Positions 25,830-34,362 of a stretch of 64,000 nt of DNA are shown one piece after another. The notes beneath the pieces were generated by a model, which did no database searches, was not told the origin of the DNA, and saw only the letters and a program-made list of their open reading frames with translations. The stretch spans positions 25,394 through 89,393 of the forward strand of contig JAWVFI010000164.1 of NCBI GenBank assembly GCA_033856235.1. The letters are read 5' to 3'. Positions within the stretch are counted from its first letter, which is position 1, and the number at the start of each line of letters is the position of its first letter. A program made the position numbers and the translations under genes. This DNA comes from DASXRU01 sp033856235. Its GTDB lineage: Bacteria; Acidobacteriota; Blastocatellia; Pyrinomonadales; Pyrinomonadaceae.

Positions 25830-27776
25830 CTACGAGTTATAGGGATTACGCGACAGGATCCGAACGAGTGAATTGGCCAAGCCATTCAGTGTCGCCGCGA
25901 TGAAAACGAAAAGCGATGGTTGAATCGCCATTACATATCGGTATTCAGTATGCAGGAAGGATTGCGCCGACAGATAGTAAAGCGGAATAGCCAGCAATAG
26001 GATTTGTAGGGGTGGCCCTCCGTGGCCACCCCCTTTCGGATGAAGCAACGCGGGCCGCCACCGAATGCCGTTGCTACGCCAAAGCAGCACCGCGCCGATG
26101 AACGCAAGTGGGACCATCCAGGCAGTCACGAAAAGCCTTTGCATGAGGTGCATAAGGATCCGCGGGTATCTCATCCAGACGAGGGAAGCGGGCCCTAGTC
26201 GAAACAGTTCCATCTTTCCAACTTCCGCAACCAGCGGACCTGGCCGGCGCTTTTCATTCTCAACCAGTAAATGTGCAGTTCCGTTTTCCCGGGAAACAAA
26301 CGGGACTTGGATCAGGACCGTTTGCTGTCCTGCGGCCGGCAATGTCTCCAGAACGTGCAAGACGGGTGTCGTCGCGTAACGCTCTTTTTGTGACGGACTG
26401 ATGACGCTGACGGTGACGCTGCCCTCCTCGATCTTAAAGGGGAACCGCACCAGGTAATCTGTGTTCGTCTCGACTTCAAAAGTGCTGAGATAGGTTGCCC
26501 CTGACGAGTCGATTTCATGACCTTGCAAGCGAACCGCATTGCCGTTCGTTGCCGGCGCAATCCGAGGCCCGGAGGTTGAGCGCGCGATGAAATCTGAGGG
26601 TTGAACTGACCAGACAGGGTTTACTCCCGCCGCTATGATCAGCGAATGAGTCACCGCTGGCTCTATCGTGATAACGGGAACTCGTTCGAGCCGCAGCATG
26701 GAAAAGGCGCGACGCAAAACCACTCCGCCAAACCAGAAGGGGTGCGAGCGCATTACCCCCTCCGCGCGCGAAGTTCGCCGGCCATCTCGCTCGATTCCGT
26801 TCCCGCCGAAAAGCGATTGCGCGTAATCAGGCCGGCCGTAGGTCGCTGCTTCTCCGGTAACCGTTTCAATGTCGCTGGCCGGCAATCCGAAACGCCGTTC
26901 TTTGTCATAGTCGCTAATGCCCACGTTCAGCATTTGCCCGGTGCCCAGCGAAAGCGGAATGAAATGGTGGAAGACGATCACGTTGCGAATTGTAATGGGA
27001 GCGATTACCAAAAAGGTTGCGCCCACCAACACGCCCGTGTACCGCCAGCGCCGGCTGCGGTCCATGATGAGTAGTAAGAACACCGCCAGAAACGGCGCCA
27101 GCAGCAACGCGTTAGATCTCAGCCAACAGGAAACACCAATACACACGCCGGCGACCATGACTGCGCGCAGACTGTTCCGCTTCAGCCCACGGACCAGGAA
27201 ATAAAGCGCCAGCAGAATTGGCAGTGTTACCAGCGAGTCAGGGATCAGGATCAAAGAATAATAGGCAAGCTGCGGGGACAGCGCTGCCAGCGCTCCGGCG
27301 ATTACCGCCCCTTTGACCGGCAGAAATTCCAGGGCCAGGAAGAACAGCACCACTGCAGTTGCCGCATCACAGACTATCTGAAAGAAGCGCATGCCCGCCT
27401 CCGAATCACCGAAGACACTGAGCACGGCGGCCATGATGATCGGATAGCCCGGCGGGTACGTGAGAATGTTCGCGTCGCCCGGCGGCGCCGGCCCTTTGAT
27501 GAAGCCGCTCACGTCGCCGTGCAACAGCAAACGAGCGTTGGCCTTATGATGCTCGACCATGCCCGCAAACACGCGCGGTAGAATGGGCCGGTTGTCTTGC
27601 CACTGCAGCAGTCGGACGCCGACCGCCAGCGCGAAGATCGCTACACAAATTGCCGCGATGATCCGGCGGGACCGCGGCTGGCGCAAAGCTTCTTCTTGCC
27701 GTCCGAGCGCAGACGGCCGAGCTTTTGTCCAAAGGCTTTTGATTTGACTAGGGAAAGCCAAGAAGGTAGTTTCCAC
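25830..27776 (-). CDS. GT-C (PMT/ArnT-like) glycosyltransferase family 39 membrane protein
   Basis: 648 residues with about 10 membrane helices. Early acidic loop contains DNRPILPRVFAGMVEHH; helices show a GT39-type layout (YPPGYPIIMAAVLSVFGD loop, HPQLAYYSLILIPDSL-like region, SCWLRSNALLLAP). Residues near 580-595 (HPKGGGHGGPPLQ) come from an in-frame palindrome (26004-26037), located in a loop between helices. Probably transfers a sugar from a polyprenyl-phosphate donor to a periplasmic acceptor. Sits at the edge of the surface-glycan locus. A large soluble beta domain (about 390-520) is inserted between helices. Confidence 0.8.
   Translation of the reverse strand: METTFLAFPSQIKSLWTKARPSALGRQEEALRQPRSRRIIAAICVAIFALAVGVRLLQWQDNRPILPRVFAGMVEHHKANARLLLHGDVSGFIKGPAPPGDANILTYPPGYPIIMAAVLSVFGDSEAGMRFFQIVCDAATAVVLFFLALEFLPVKGAVIAGALAALSPQLAYYSLILIPDSLVTLPILLALYFLVRGLKRNSLRAVMVAGVCIGVSCWLRSNALLLAPFLAVFLLLIMDRSRRWRYTGVLVGATFLVIAPITIRNVIVFHHFIPLSLGTGQMLNVGISDYDKERRFGLPASDIETVTGEAATYGRPDYAQSLFGGNGIERDGRRTSRAEGVMRSHPFWFGGVVLRRAFSMLRLERVPVITIEPAVTHSLIIAAGVNPVWSVQPSDFIARSTSGPRIAPATNGNAVRLQGHEIDSSGATYLSTFEVETNTDYLVRFPFKIEEGSVTVSVISPSQKERYATTPVLHVLETLPAAGQQTVLIQVPFVSRENGTAHLLVENEKRRPGPLVAEVGKMELFRLGPASLVWMRYPRILMHLMQRLFVTAWMVPLAFIGAVLLWRSNGIRWRPALLHPKGGGHGGPPLQILLLAIPLYYLSAQSFLHTEYRYVMAIQPSLFVFIAATLNGLANSLVRILSRNPYNS
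26004..26037. repeat. Palindrome of the GTAGGGG family inside a coding sequence
   Basis: A 34-bp element with stem GGGGTGGCC / GGCCACCCC (26009-26017 with 26024-26032) and loop CTCCGT, in frame inside the GT39 gene. Nearly identical to the arms at 58859-58955, which have GGGGCGGCC / GGCCGCCCC: the C-G pair is replaced by T-A on both sides. Confidence 0.9.
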
Positions 27777-27791
27777 TCTTCTGTGAATACA

Positions 27792-27914
27792 GTGTCCGAC
27801 AAACTTCAGTTTGCCGTCCAGAAAGCGAGCGATCGCATGGCTCGGTCAGCCAGTCAGTCGCGACCCTAAACAAAGAGCCTTGAAGGTAACGACAAACTGA
27901 ACTTTGTTGGACAT
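27792..27914. repeat. Palindrome pair, ACAAACT family
   Basis: Arm 1 at 27792-27818 contains GACAAACTTCAGTTTGC; arm 2 at 27890-27914 contains CGACAAACTGAACTTTG (inverted, two mismatches). Lies in the divergent promoter region between the GT39 gene and the bi-domain oxidoreductase. Confidence 0.88.
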
Positions 27915-27968
27915 CATAGCGAACTGGCATGCTAACAAAAGCAAGTTTACGTTGCACGCCTCTCTAAT

Positions 27969-30125
27969 ATGAAACAGGTCATACAGGATCTCCGATCACA
28001 TGAATTAAGAGTGGCCGAGGTGCCGCCGCCGGTGGCCCAGCGAGGACGCGTGTTGGTCCGGACCGCTGCTTCTCTGATCAGCGCCGGCACGGAACGCATG
28101 ACTGTCGAGATGGGCAAGCGCAGCCTGTTGGGTAAAGCGCGAGAGCGCCCCGACCTGGTCAAGCAGGTGATTCATAAAGCCCAGACTGAAGGATTGATGA
28201 ACACGCTGACCGCGGTGCGAGCCAAGCTCGATTCCGTTACCGCTCTGGGCTACAGCGCGGCGGGCACCGTGATTGATGTCGGCTCGGACGTGACGGAGTT
28301 TCGCGCCGGCGATCGCGTCGCTTGCGCGGGCGCGGGCTACGCTTCCCACGCCGAAGTGTTGTCAGTGCCGAAGAATCTCTGCGTGCGGTTGCCCGACGGG
28401 GTTGATTTTGAGAGCGCCGCATTCGGAACGCTGGGCGCGATTGCGCTTCAGGGTTTGCGCCTCGCAAATCCGACCCTGGGCGAATCATGTGTGGTTATCG
28501 GGCTGGGTTTGATCGGTCAGCTGACAGTTCAACTGCTGCAGGCAAATGGTTGTCGCGTTTTTGGAATCGATCCTGACACAGAACGAGTCGCCCTGGCCCG
28601 CCGGTTTGGAGCTGACGACGGTTGTGCGCCTGACGATGGCGCGGAAGGGAAAGTGCTGGCTTGGTCGCGAGGCCGTGGCGCTGATGCAGTTCTGATAACT
28701 GCCGCCACTTCCTCAAACCAACCGGTGGAGATGGCGGGCGAGATTTCGCGGCTCAAAGGCCGCGTGGTGGCGGTGGGCCTGGTTGGTTTGGATATGCCAC
28801 GCGACAGTTACTATCACAAAGAGCTGACCTTGCAGGTTTCCATGTCGTATGGACCGGGACGCTACGATCCCGAGTACGAAGAGCGCGGGCACGATTATCC
28901 CTTTGCTTATGTGCGCTGGACGGAAGGACGGAATATCGAAGCATTTCTTGATCTGCTGGCCTCACTGCGCGTGAAGGTTGCGCAACTAGTCACACATCGT
29001 TTTCCCATCGGCGAGGCTGAGCGCGCGTATGAGCTGATCACCGGCGCGGGCAAAGAGCCTTACCTCGGCGTCGTGCTGGGCTACGATACGGAACGCGATT
29101 TGGAAACGCGAATCAGTTTAAGCGGAAGCCGAACCGCCACGCGGGCGCCAGAACCTGGCGTTAGAGTCGGACTCATAGGCGCCGGCAGTTATGCCAAAAG
29201 ATTCCTATTGCCGAACTTCAAGGCCGCCGGTGCGCAGTTTCAAACAATCGCGACCGCGTCAGGGATTTCGGCGCGCGAGGTGGGAGAGAAATACGGTTTT
29301 GGCCAGTGCGTTTCCGGCGCCGAGGAAGTCATTGGCGATGAAGCTGCGAACCTGATCGTTATCGCCACGCGCCACGACACGCATGCTGAACTTGCGCGGC
29401 GGGCGTTGGAAAGCGGGCGCCACGTTTTTGTTGAGAAACCACTCGCGTTGAACGACGAGGAATTGGACAGCGTGCTGAAAGCAGCGGCGCAATCGGATCG
29501 GTATTTGATGGTGGGATTCAACCGGCGTTTTTCGCCCTCGGCTATGGCGGCGAAAGATTTTTTCCATGAAGCGCAAACGCCGCTCTCCATCAACTATCGC
29601 ATAAACGCAGGCCGCATCCCTCGCGACCATTGGATTCAGGATCCGCGTGAGGGGGGTGGCCGCATCATCGGTGAAGTCTGTCACTTCATCGACCTGATGC
29701 AGTTCCTGACTGGCGCGGTGACAACGCGCGTCTATGCGGAATCGATTACCAGCCCCAACACGGAAGTTGTAGGGAGTGACTCGGTCTTCATCACCCTTCG
29801 TTTCGCGGACGGATCGAATGGTTCGATTGCCTACTTGGCGGAAGGCGACAAGTCACTGCCGAAAGAGCGTGTGGAAATCTTCGGCGCCGGAAAGACTTTT
29901 GTGCTGGACGATTTCCGCGGTGCGACCTCGCTCAGCGGCGGCAAAGAGAAACGATTAAAACTGGGAGGCCAGGACAAAGGCCAGGCGAATGAAGTGAAGG
30001 CGGTCTGTCGCGCTGTAGTTGAGGGTGGAATGGCGCCAATTGCACTGGAAGATTTAGCGGCGACGACGCGAGCAACGTTCCGAATCATGGAATCACTGCG
30101 AACCGGGTTGCCGGTTGAGGTGTGA
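27969..30125 (+). CDS. Bi-domain oxidoreductase: MDR/alcohol dehydrogenase + Gfo/Idh/MocA fusion
   Basis: 718 residues. N-terminal half (about 1-370) is a medium-chain dehydrogenase/reductase with a GroES-like domain and the NAD(P) motif GLGLIGQLTVQLLQ; typical zinc-ligand residues are not obvious. C-terminal half (about 395-718) is a Gfo/Idh/MocA dehydrogenase with GLIGAGSYAKRFLLPN and the EKPLA motif, followed by an alpha/beta substrate domain (GFNRRF, HFIDLMQFL). This fusion is known from surface-glycan loci and is thought to act on nucleotide or free sugars. Its place next to glycosyltransferases fits a sugar modification role, by inference. ATG start has no strong ribosome site. Confidence 0.88.
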   Translation: MKQVIQDLRSHELRVAEVPPPVAQRGRVLVRTAASLISAGTERMTVEMGKRSLLGKARERPDLVKQVIHKAQTEGLMNTLTAVRAKLDSVTALGYSAAGTVIDVGSDVTEFRAGDRVACAGAGYASHAEVLSVPKNLCVRLPDGVDFESAAFGTLGAIALQGLRLANPTLGESCVVIGLGLIGQLTVQLLQANGCRVFGIDPDTERVALARRFGADDGCAPDDGAEGKVLAWSRGRGADAVLITAATSSNQPVEMAGEISRLKGRVVAVGLVGLDMPRDSYYHKELTLQVSMSYGPGRYDPEYEERGHDYPFAYVRWTEGRNIEAFLDLLASLRVKVAQLVTHRFPIGEAERAYELITGAGKEPYLGVVLGYDTERDLETRISLSGSRTATRAPEPGVRVGLIGAGSYAKRFLLPNFKAAGAQFQTIATASGISAREVGEKYGFGQCVSGAEEVIGDEAANLIVIATRHDTHAELARRALESGRHVFVEKPLALNDEELDSVLKAAAQSDRYLMVGFNRRFSPSAMAAKDFFHEAQTPLSINYRINAGRIPRDHWIQDPREGGGRIIGEVCHFIDLMQFLTGAVTTRVYAESITSPNTEVVGSDSVFITLRFADGSNGSIAYLAEGDKSLPKERVEIFGAGKTFVLDDFRGATSLSGGKEKRLKLGGQDKGQANEVKAVCRAVVEGGMAPIALEDLAATTRATFRIMESLRTGLPVEV

Positions 30126-30151
30126 AGGACCAACACACCCGAACGACCGTC

Positions 30152-30389
30152 CTAAGCCGCGTTCACGCGGCTTACCCGCAGGGTTACTAGACCGGCCGTT
30201 TGACGGCCGGGTTAATCCGGCAAACTAAAATCAAGCCCGCTTCAGCGGGCTTCCATTCGAAAGGCTTCAGCCCTGATAACAATTATTTTAAGCACGCTGA
30301 AGCGCGCTAATGGCCAATCTTCCCGGCCTCTCCCAGTGCTAAAAGCGCTGGGCTAGTAACCCTCACGGGAAAGCCGTCTAAAGACGGCT
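30152..30389. repeat. Cluster of seven short hairpins with TTCA/TGAA/TAAA centres
   Basis: Successive palindromes: AGCCGCGTTCACGCGGCT (30155-30172), CCGGCCGTTTGACGGCCGG (about 30191-30210), AAGCCCGCTTCAGCGGGCTT (30233-30252), GGCTTCAGCC (30263-30272), AGCACGCTGAAGCGCGCT, CCCAGTGCTAAAAGCGCTGGG and AGCCGTCTAAAGACGGCT (30372-30389). All share a 2-4 nt centre around TTCA, TGAA or TAAA. Between divergent stops of the oxidoreductase and asnB-like gene. Confidence 0.85.
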
Positions 30390-30409
30390 GAAAGATCCCG
30401 CTGGAATCA

Positions 30410-32353
30410 TCACTTATCGAGAAACTCCCGCTGCCACAATTCCAGCGTCAGCAACTGAAAAACCTGCAAACTGAAGTCCTCTCGACCGGACCGGTTGGCG
30501 TCGATGATCGCCTGCACCGACTCCGGACTAAAAAGCCCGCGTCGCTTGACAGTCTCCGCCGATAACAAATCATCGACCAGCGGTTTCAGTGGTCCGCGCA
30601 ACCATGATCGGATGGGGGCGCCGAACCCCGCCTTCTTGCGCCAAACGATTTCCTTAGGCAAGAGCTTCTCCGCCGCACGCTTCAAAATATATTTGCGCTT
30701 CAATCCCCGGAGCTTCATGCTCGTCGGCATGCGCGCCGCGAGCTCCATCAATTCGTGATTCAGAAACGGCACGCGCACTTCGAGATTGGCGGCCATCGAA
30801 GTTTTGTCGGTGTAGGCCAGGTTGAGACAGGGCAGAAACGTCTTCAAGTCAACGTACAGCAGCCGGTTCAACGGCGCCGCGTTCTGGACCCGTGCAAAAT
30901 ACCTTCGATGTTCACGATAGGCGTCCAGGCCGCTCATGGCCCGAAGCGTCTCGTCGGTATAGAGCTGTTGCTTCATGCGATCCGTAAAGTACGTTCCGAA
31001 ACCAAGGTAGCGCTCTTCGAAATCGAGGGCCGCGCTGGTAGCGAACTTCTTGGCGTTACGCAACGGCGCTGTCAGCTTGCCGGGCCGGGCGCCGGGCAAG
31101 GCAGTCGCCAGTAGATGCATGACGGGTCGGCGCAGAAGTTTTGGGATTGGATCCAGCGCCCCGGCAAATTTCATGGCCAGCTGGCGCGGGTAGCCCGCAA
31201 AGACTTCATCTCCGCCCATGCCGGAAAGCATCACTCTTAATTTTTCGCGTGCCGCCTGCGAAATCAGGAAACTGGAAAGCATTGCCGGATCAGCAATCGG
31301 TTCGTCGGCGTGGTAGACAAGCTTCGGTAACAGACTGGCGACGTCCGGCTGCAGCATGATCTCGTGATAGTCCGTCTGCAATAGCTCAGCGACGCGGCGG
31401 GCCCAGACGACATCGTCCGGAATAATGTCGAAGCGTAAATCCTTCGCCTCCATTCCCACCGTGTAGGTCGAAACCTGGTTGCCCTGGCCATGGTGCTTCA
31501 TCAAAGCGACGATTGCGGATGAATCAACGCCACCCGAAAGAAAGGACCCGAGCGGAACATCGGCTACCATCTCTAACCCCACCACCCGATCGAGAGTTTC
31601 ATAAACGCGATCACGCCACCAGGATTCGCTGCGGCCTTCTTCGATTTCGTCAAACGAGATGTCCCACCATTCGCTCACCTCAACGTGACTGTCTCGCACG
31701 GTAAGGAAATGGCCGGGCGGTAGTTTCCAAACATCTTCAAAGAGTGTGTGCGGGTCCGGCGTCCAAAGGAAAGTGAGATATTGATTCAGCGCTTCCAGGT
31801 TCATCGACGCGCGGAGCAGATCACTGGCGAGAATGGCTTTGATTTCGGAAGCGAAAACAAACGCGCCGCCGGCGCCATTCGCTGCGTTGATGTGCCAGTA
31901 ATAGAGTGGTTTGATGCCGACGCGATCGCGGGCGAGGGTCAGCGTGCGTTCCTGATTGTCCCAAATCGCAAACGCGAACATTCCGTTCAGACGGGGTAGG
32001 CAGTCCGTGCCCCACTCGGCAAAGGCGGTGAGTAAGACTTCCGTATCGGTCTCGGTGCGAAAAAGGTGGCCCTTGCTTTTGAGTTCGTTCCGCATCTCGC
32101 GGTAGTTGTAGATCTCTCCCCCAAAAGTGATCACGTAACGGCCGTTAGCGGACAGCATCGGTTGATGCCCGGCGCTACTGGTATCGATGATCGCCAGGCG
32201 ACGATGGCCCAAACAGACTGCCTGCCCGGCATCGTCAATAACTGCGGACGTCCATGTCCCTTCGTCGTCGCGCCCGCGATGCTCAATACTCTGCAGCATC
32301 GCGGCGATGCGATCTTCGGGACGCACACTAATTAATCCGGCAATGCCACACAT
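30410..32353 (-). CDS. asnB: Asparagine synthase (glutamine-hydrolysing) family
   Basis: ATP-dependent transfer of glutamine amide to a carboxylate (aspartate or, in glycan clusters, a sugar acid or unknown acceptor). Start at the ATG of MCGIAGL, because Cys2 must be the N-terminal nucleophile after processing; an upstream in-frame extension (32354-32482) overlaps a repeat. 647 residues: glutaminase domain (1-200; RHRGRDDEG-type and GHRRLAIIDTSSAGHQP), synthase domain with the ATP motif LSGGVDSSAIVAL and the KRKYILKRAAE region (LKRKYILKRAAEKLLPKEIV). Located in the surface-glycan cluster. Both a free asparagine role and a glycan amidation role are possible. Confidence 0.9.
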   Translation of the reverse strand: MCGIAGLISVRPEDRIAAMLQSIEHRGRDDEGTWTSAVIDDAGQAVCLGHRRLAIIDTSSAGHQPMLSANGRYVITFGGEIYNYREMRNELKSKGHLFRTETDTEVLLTAFAEWGTDCLPRLNGMFAFAIWDNQERTLTLARDRVGIKPLYYWHINAANGAGGAFVFASEIKAILASDLLRASMNLEALNQYLTFLWTPDPHTLFEDVWKLPPGHFLTVRDSHVEVSEWWDISFDEIEEGRSESWWRDRVYETLDRVVGLEMVADVPLGSFLSGGVDSSAIVALMKHHGQGNQVSTYTVGMEAKDLRFDIIPDDVVWARRVAELLQTDYHEIMLQPDVASLLPKLVYHADEPIADPAMLSSFLISQAAREKLRVMLSGMGGDEVFAGYPRQLAMKFAGALDPIPKLLRRPVMHLLATALPGARPGKLTAPLRNAKKFATSAALDFEERYLGFGTYFTDRMKQQLYTDETLRAMSGLDAYREHRRYFARVQNAAPLNRLLYVDLKTFLPCLNLAYTDKTSMAANLEVRVPFLNHELMELAARMPTSMKLRGLKRKYILKRAAEKLLPKEIVWRKKAGFGAPIRSWLRGPLKPLVDDLLSAETVKRRGLFSPESVQAIIDANRSGREDFSLQVFQLLTLELWQREFLDK

Positions 32354-32408
32354 AGAATTACGGGATACAGTCCTAAGCAAACAAGTGACGATGCCCAAGA
32401 CGGGCGTT

Positions 32409-32516
32409 GATTTCGTGCCACTTCGTGGGATTTTGTGTAATTTCGTGATCGTGCGCTGATGAATCGCGATGATACGATTCACGAAAGCACACGAAGAACA
32501 TCAAGAACACGAAATC
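32409..32516. repeat. TTTCGTG-type inverted repeat
   Basis: Left arm 32409-32450 (GATTTCGTGCCACTTCGTGG, ATTTCGTG) and right arm 32473-32516 (ATTCACGAAAGCACACGAAG, AACACGAAATC) are inverted copies. It lies in the 273-bp stretch 32354-32626 between asnB and the methyltransferase. Confidence 0.8.
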
Positions 32517-32626
32517 GGAGTTTTTGTGCAAAGCTGGCTCTCGAAGCGTTATTGTGCGGAAACGATCGTTAGAGCGCGGCAAACCTGGGCTGGAGGTCGT
32601 AACCGCTTCGCGGTAAGAGGGCATGA

Positions 32627-33358
32627 TTATTCCGCCAGCACCAGGAGCGAGTACCCGCCTAACACCCGAACCACCAAATCCTGATTTACCTTTGTTAGCA
32701 ACCTTCTGGGCCAGCTTGCCAGTCGCGCTTTCAGGCTGCGCGGGTGATCTATCGCTCCCGCCGTATAGGCCGTGTCCAGAATCTTGTAACCCGCGTCGCG
32801 CAGCGCCGCGAGGGCGGTATCTTTCATGAAGTAGTGTAGGTGTCCCGCCTGTTCCCGCTCGCGCAGGATTGGACGACCGCGCAGAACCCATTGTGCGGAC
32901 ATGTCTAAAGGGATATGAAAAATCTTGTGTTGCGCTTTGCGGCGCACGCTTTTCAGAAAACTCAGATAATCCGGGACGTGTTCAAACACATCGATGCACA
33001 GTAGCAGATCGAAGTGTGGCGCGTCGGCGGTGAGCAAATCCTCGCACTTGAAATGAAGAAGTTCATTCGCCCTTTCTTGACAAAGCGCAAAAGCCTGCGG
33101 CGAAATCTCATAGCCAAAGAACTCCGTAGTTGCCGGCAACTGAGATTGAAGCTGCCGCAGAATCTCGCCGGCGCCGCAACCAACCTCACAGACGGTGCGT
33201 GGTTCCAGATGATTTTTGGCCAGCATTTGCAGAATCTGTCCCGCCTTCCACGACGAATCTTCGACGTGGTAAGTGGGGTTCTTTTCCACATACTCGCCGG
33301 TCTGATACATGCTTTCTGATAGTCCGACAAACTTTAGTTTGTCGTCAGTTTTCGCCAT
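32627..33358 (-). CDS. SAM-dependent methyltransferase (class I)
   Basis: 243 residues. Rossmann fold with motif I VCEVGCGAGEILRQL (about residues 56-70), motif II acidic FGYEISPQAF, and LLLCIDVFEHVPDYLSF (motif IV). The N-terminus MAKTDDKLKFVGLSES is translated from a palindrome that also spans the ribosome site. The start at 33358 has AAGG 5 nt before it. An alternative ATG at 33310 (MYQTGEYVEKNP) matches how related glycan-cluster methyltransferases begin. The next methyltransferase lies just upstream. Substrate probably a glycan or lipid-linked sugar. Confidence 0.83.
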   Translation of the reverse strand: MAKTDDKLKFVGLSESMYQTGEYVEKNPTYHVEDSSWKAGQILQMLAKNHLEPRTVCEVGCGAGEILRQLQSQLPATTEFFGYEISPQAFALCQERANELLHFKCEDLLTADAPHFDLLLCIDVFEHVPDYLSFLKSVRRKAQHKIFHIPLDMSAQWVLRGRPILREREQAGHLHYFMKDTALAALRDAGYKILDTAYTAGAIDHPRSLKARLASWPRRLLTKVNQDLVVRVLGGYSLLVLAE

Positions 33359-33401
33359 CTAATCCTTAACTGTGAAATCGACAAACTGAAGTTTGTCGGA
33401 C
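33321..33401. repeat. ACAAACT palindrome pair spanning a translation start
   Basis: Arm 1 at 33321-33346 (GACAAACTTTAGTTTGTC) lies inside codons 5-13 of the methyltransferase; arm 2 at 33379-33401 (GACAAACTGAAGTTTGTC) is inverted and ends 1 bp before the stop codon of the upstream gene. The start codon and the ribosome site sit between the two arms. Confidence 0.92.
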
Positions 33402-33402
33402 G

Positions 33403-34248
33403 TTACTTGGTTCCGATCAACTTTATTCCCAGGACCAATCGCAATGGTAACCCGTGCGCCAACGTTCTCCCCAACTTGCGCGGCGCAGTCGCGAGGCCCG
33501 CTTCGATTGCGGTTACTACAGGAACAGGCATCTCAAGATGCAGTCCTCTGGCGCCGACCAGAGTCTTCAATTTAGCGAACCCCGCCGCGCGAAACATTTG
33601 CGCAAGTTCCGCCAGCGAGTATTCGTGAAGGTGAAACCCGGTAGCCACTTCGTCGAAATAACGCGAGACATCATGCGGACCCGACAGACGGTTGGGGGTG
33701 ATGCATATGTATTTGCCGCCAGGCCGCAGGCAACGTTGGATGTTCCGTAATTGTTCCGCGGCGTCGTCAGGATGCAGGTGCTCCATGAGCTGATCACTGT
33801 AAGCCAGATCGATGCTGTTGTCTGGAACCGGAATGCTCGAGCCGTCGGAGATAATCAGTTCCAGGTTGTCAGGCAACACCACGTCGCCGGCGATCTCGCG
33901 CGAGACGTCAACGCCATAAACTGTTTTGACTCGTTTGGCGATCTCCCGCGCGAGGGAACAATCGCCCGGCCCCAACTCCAGGTATGTCGTACCGGGATGG
34001 AGGTAGTTCTGCAGTAGCGCCAGTCGTTCAGCGACATGCCGGCCCCGCGCATCCGCATCGCGCTTCAACGCCAGTTGCGGATGATCGGGAACGCGGCGGA
34101 ACAGTTCATCATAGACTTCCGTGTAAAGCGTTTTTCGTTCTGCTCGCGGCGCTGCTCGTAAACGCGAAGCCAGCTCTTTCTCGATCAGATAGTGCTGTCT
34201 GATCTGTTCCATCGATCGCGTTTCGCTATTGGCCGCATCGTCAAACAT
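33403..34248 (-). CDS. SAM-dependent methyltransferase (class I, Methyltransf_11 type)
   Basis: About 281 residues from the chosen ATG at 34248 (MFDDAANSETRSMEQ); the longer frame to 34293 is coded by a repeat. Rossmann motif YLELGPGDCSLAREIAKRV, acidic loop YGVDVSREI, and PDNSIDLAYSDQLMEHL (typical post-I/IV region) support a class I methyltransferase. Long helical N-terminal region (about 1-90). It is followed at its stop by the next palindrome pair and lies directly upstream of the other methyltransferase, so the two may act on the same glycan. Confidence 0.82.
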   Translation of the reverse strand: MFDDAANSETRSMEQIRQHYLIEKELASRLRAAPRAERKTLYTEVYDELFRRVPDHPQLALKRDADARGRHVAERLALLQNYLHPGTTYLELGPGDCSLAREIAKRVKTVYGVDVSREIAGDVVLPDNLELIISDGSSIPVPDNSIDLAYSDQLMEHLHPDDAAEQLRNIQRCLRPGGKYICITPNRLSGPHDVSRYFDEVATGFHLHEYSLAELAQMFRAAGFAKLKTLVGARGLHLEMPVPVVTAIEAGLATAPRKLGRTLAHGLPLRLVLGIKLIGTK

Positions 34249-34260
34249 AGTCTTATTATT

Positions 34261-34339
34261 CGTAACGCAAACTTTAGTTTGCGCTCTGATCATCTGAGTA
34301 TCCCCAATGTGCGGTTCGCAAACTGAAGTTTGCGCTACA
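34261..34339. repeat. GCAAACT palindrome pair upstream of the methyltransferase
   Basis: Arm 1 at 34261-34284 (ACGCAAACTTTAGTTTGCG) and inverted arm 2 at 34315-34339 (TCGCAAACTGAAGTTTGCG). Arm 1 is 12 nt upstream of the likely start at 34248. Same family as 41112-41184. Confidence 0.9.
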
Positions 34340-34362
34340 TTGCGGCCCCAAACCTACCACGC

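Noticed and set aside
33321..33401. Palindrome pairs as rho-independent terminators
   Set aside because: No T-tract after the stems, and several lie before starts or inside coding sequence.
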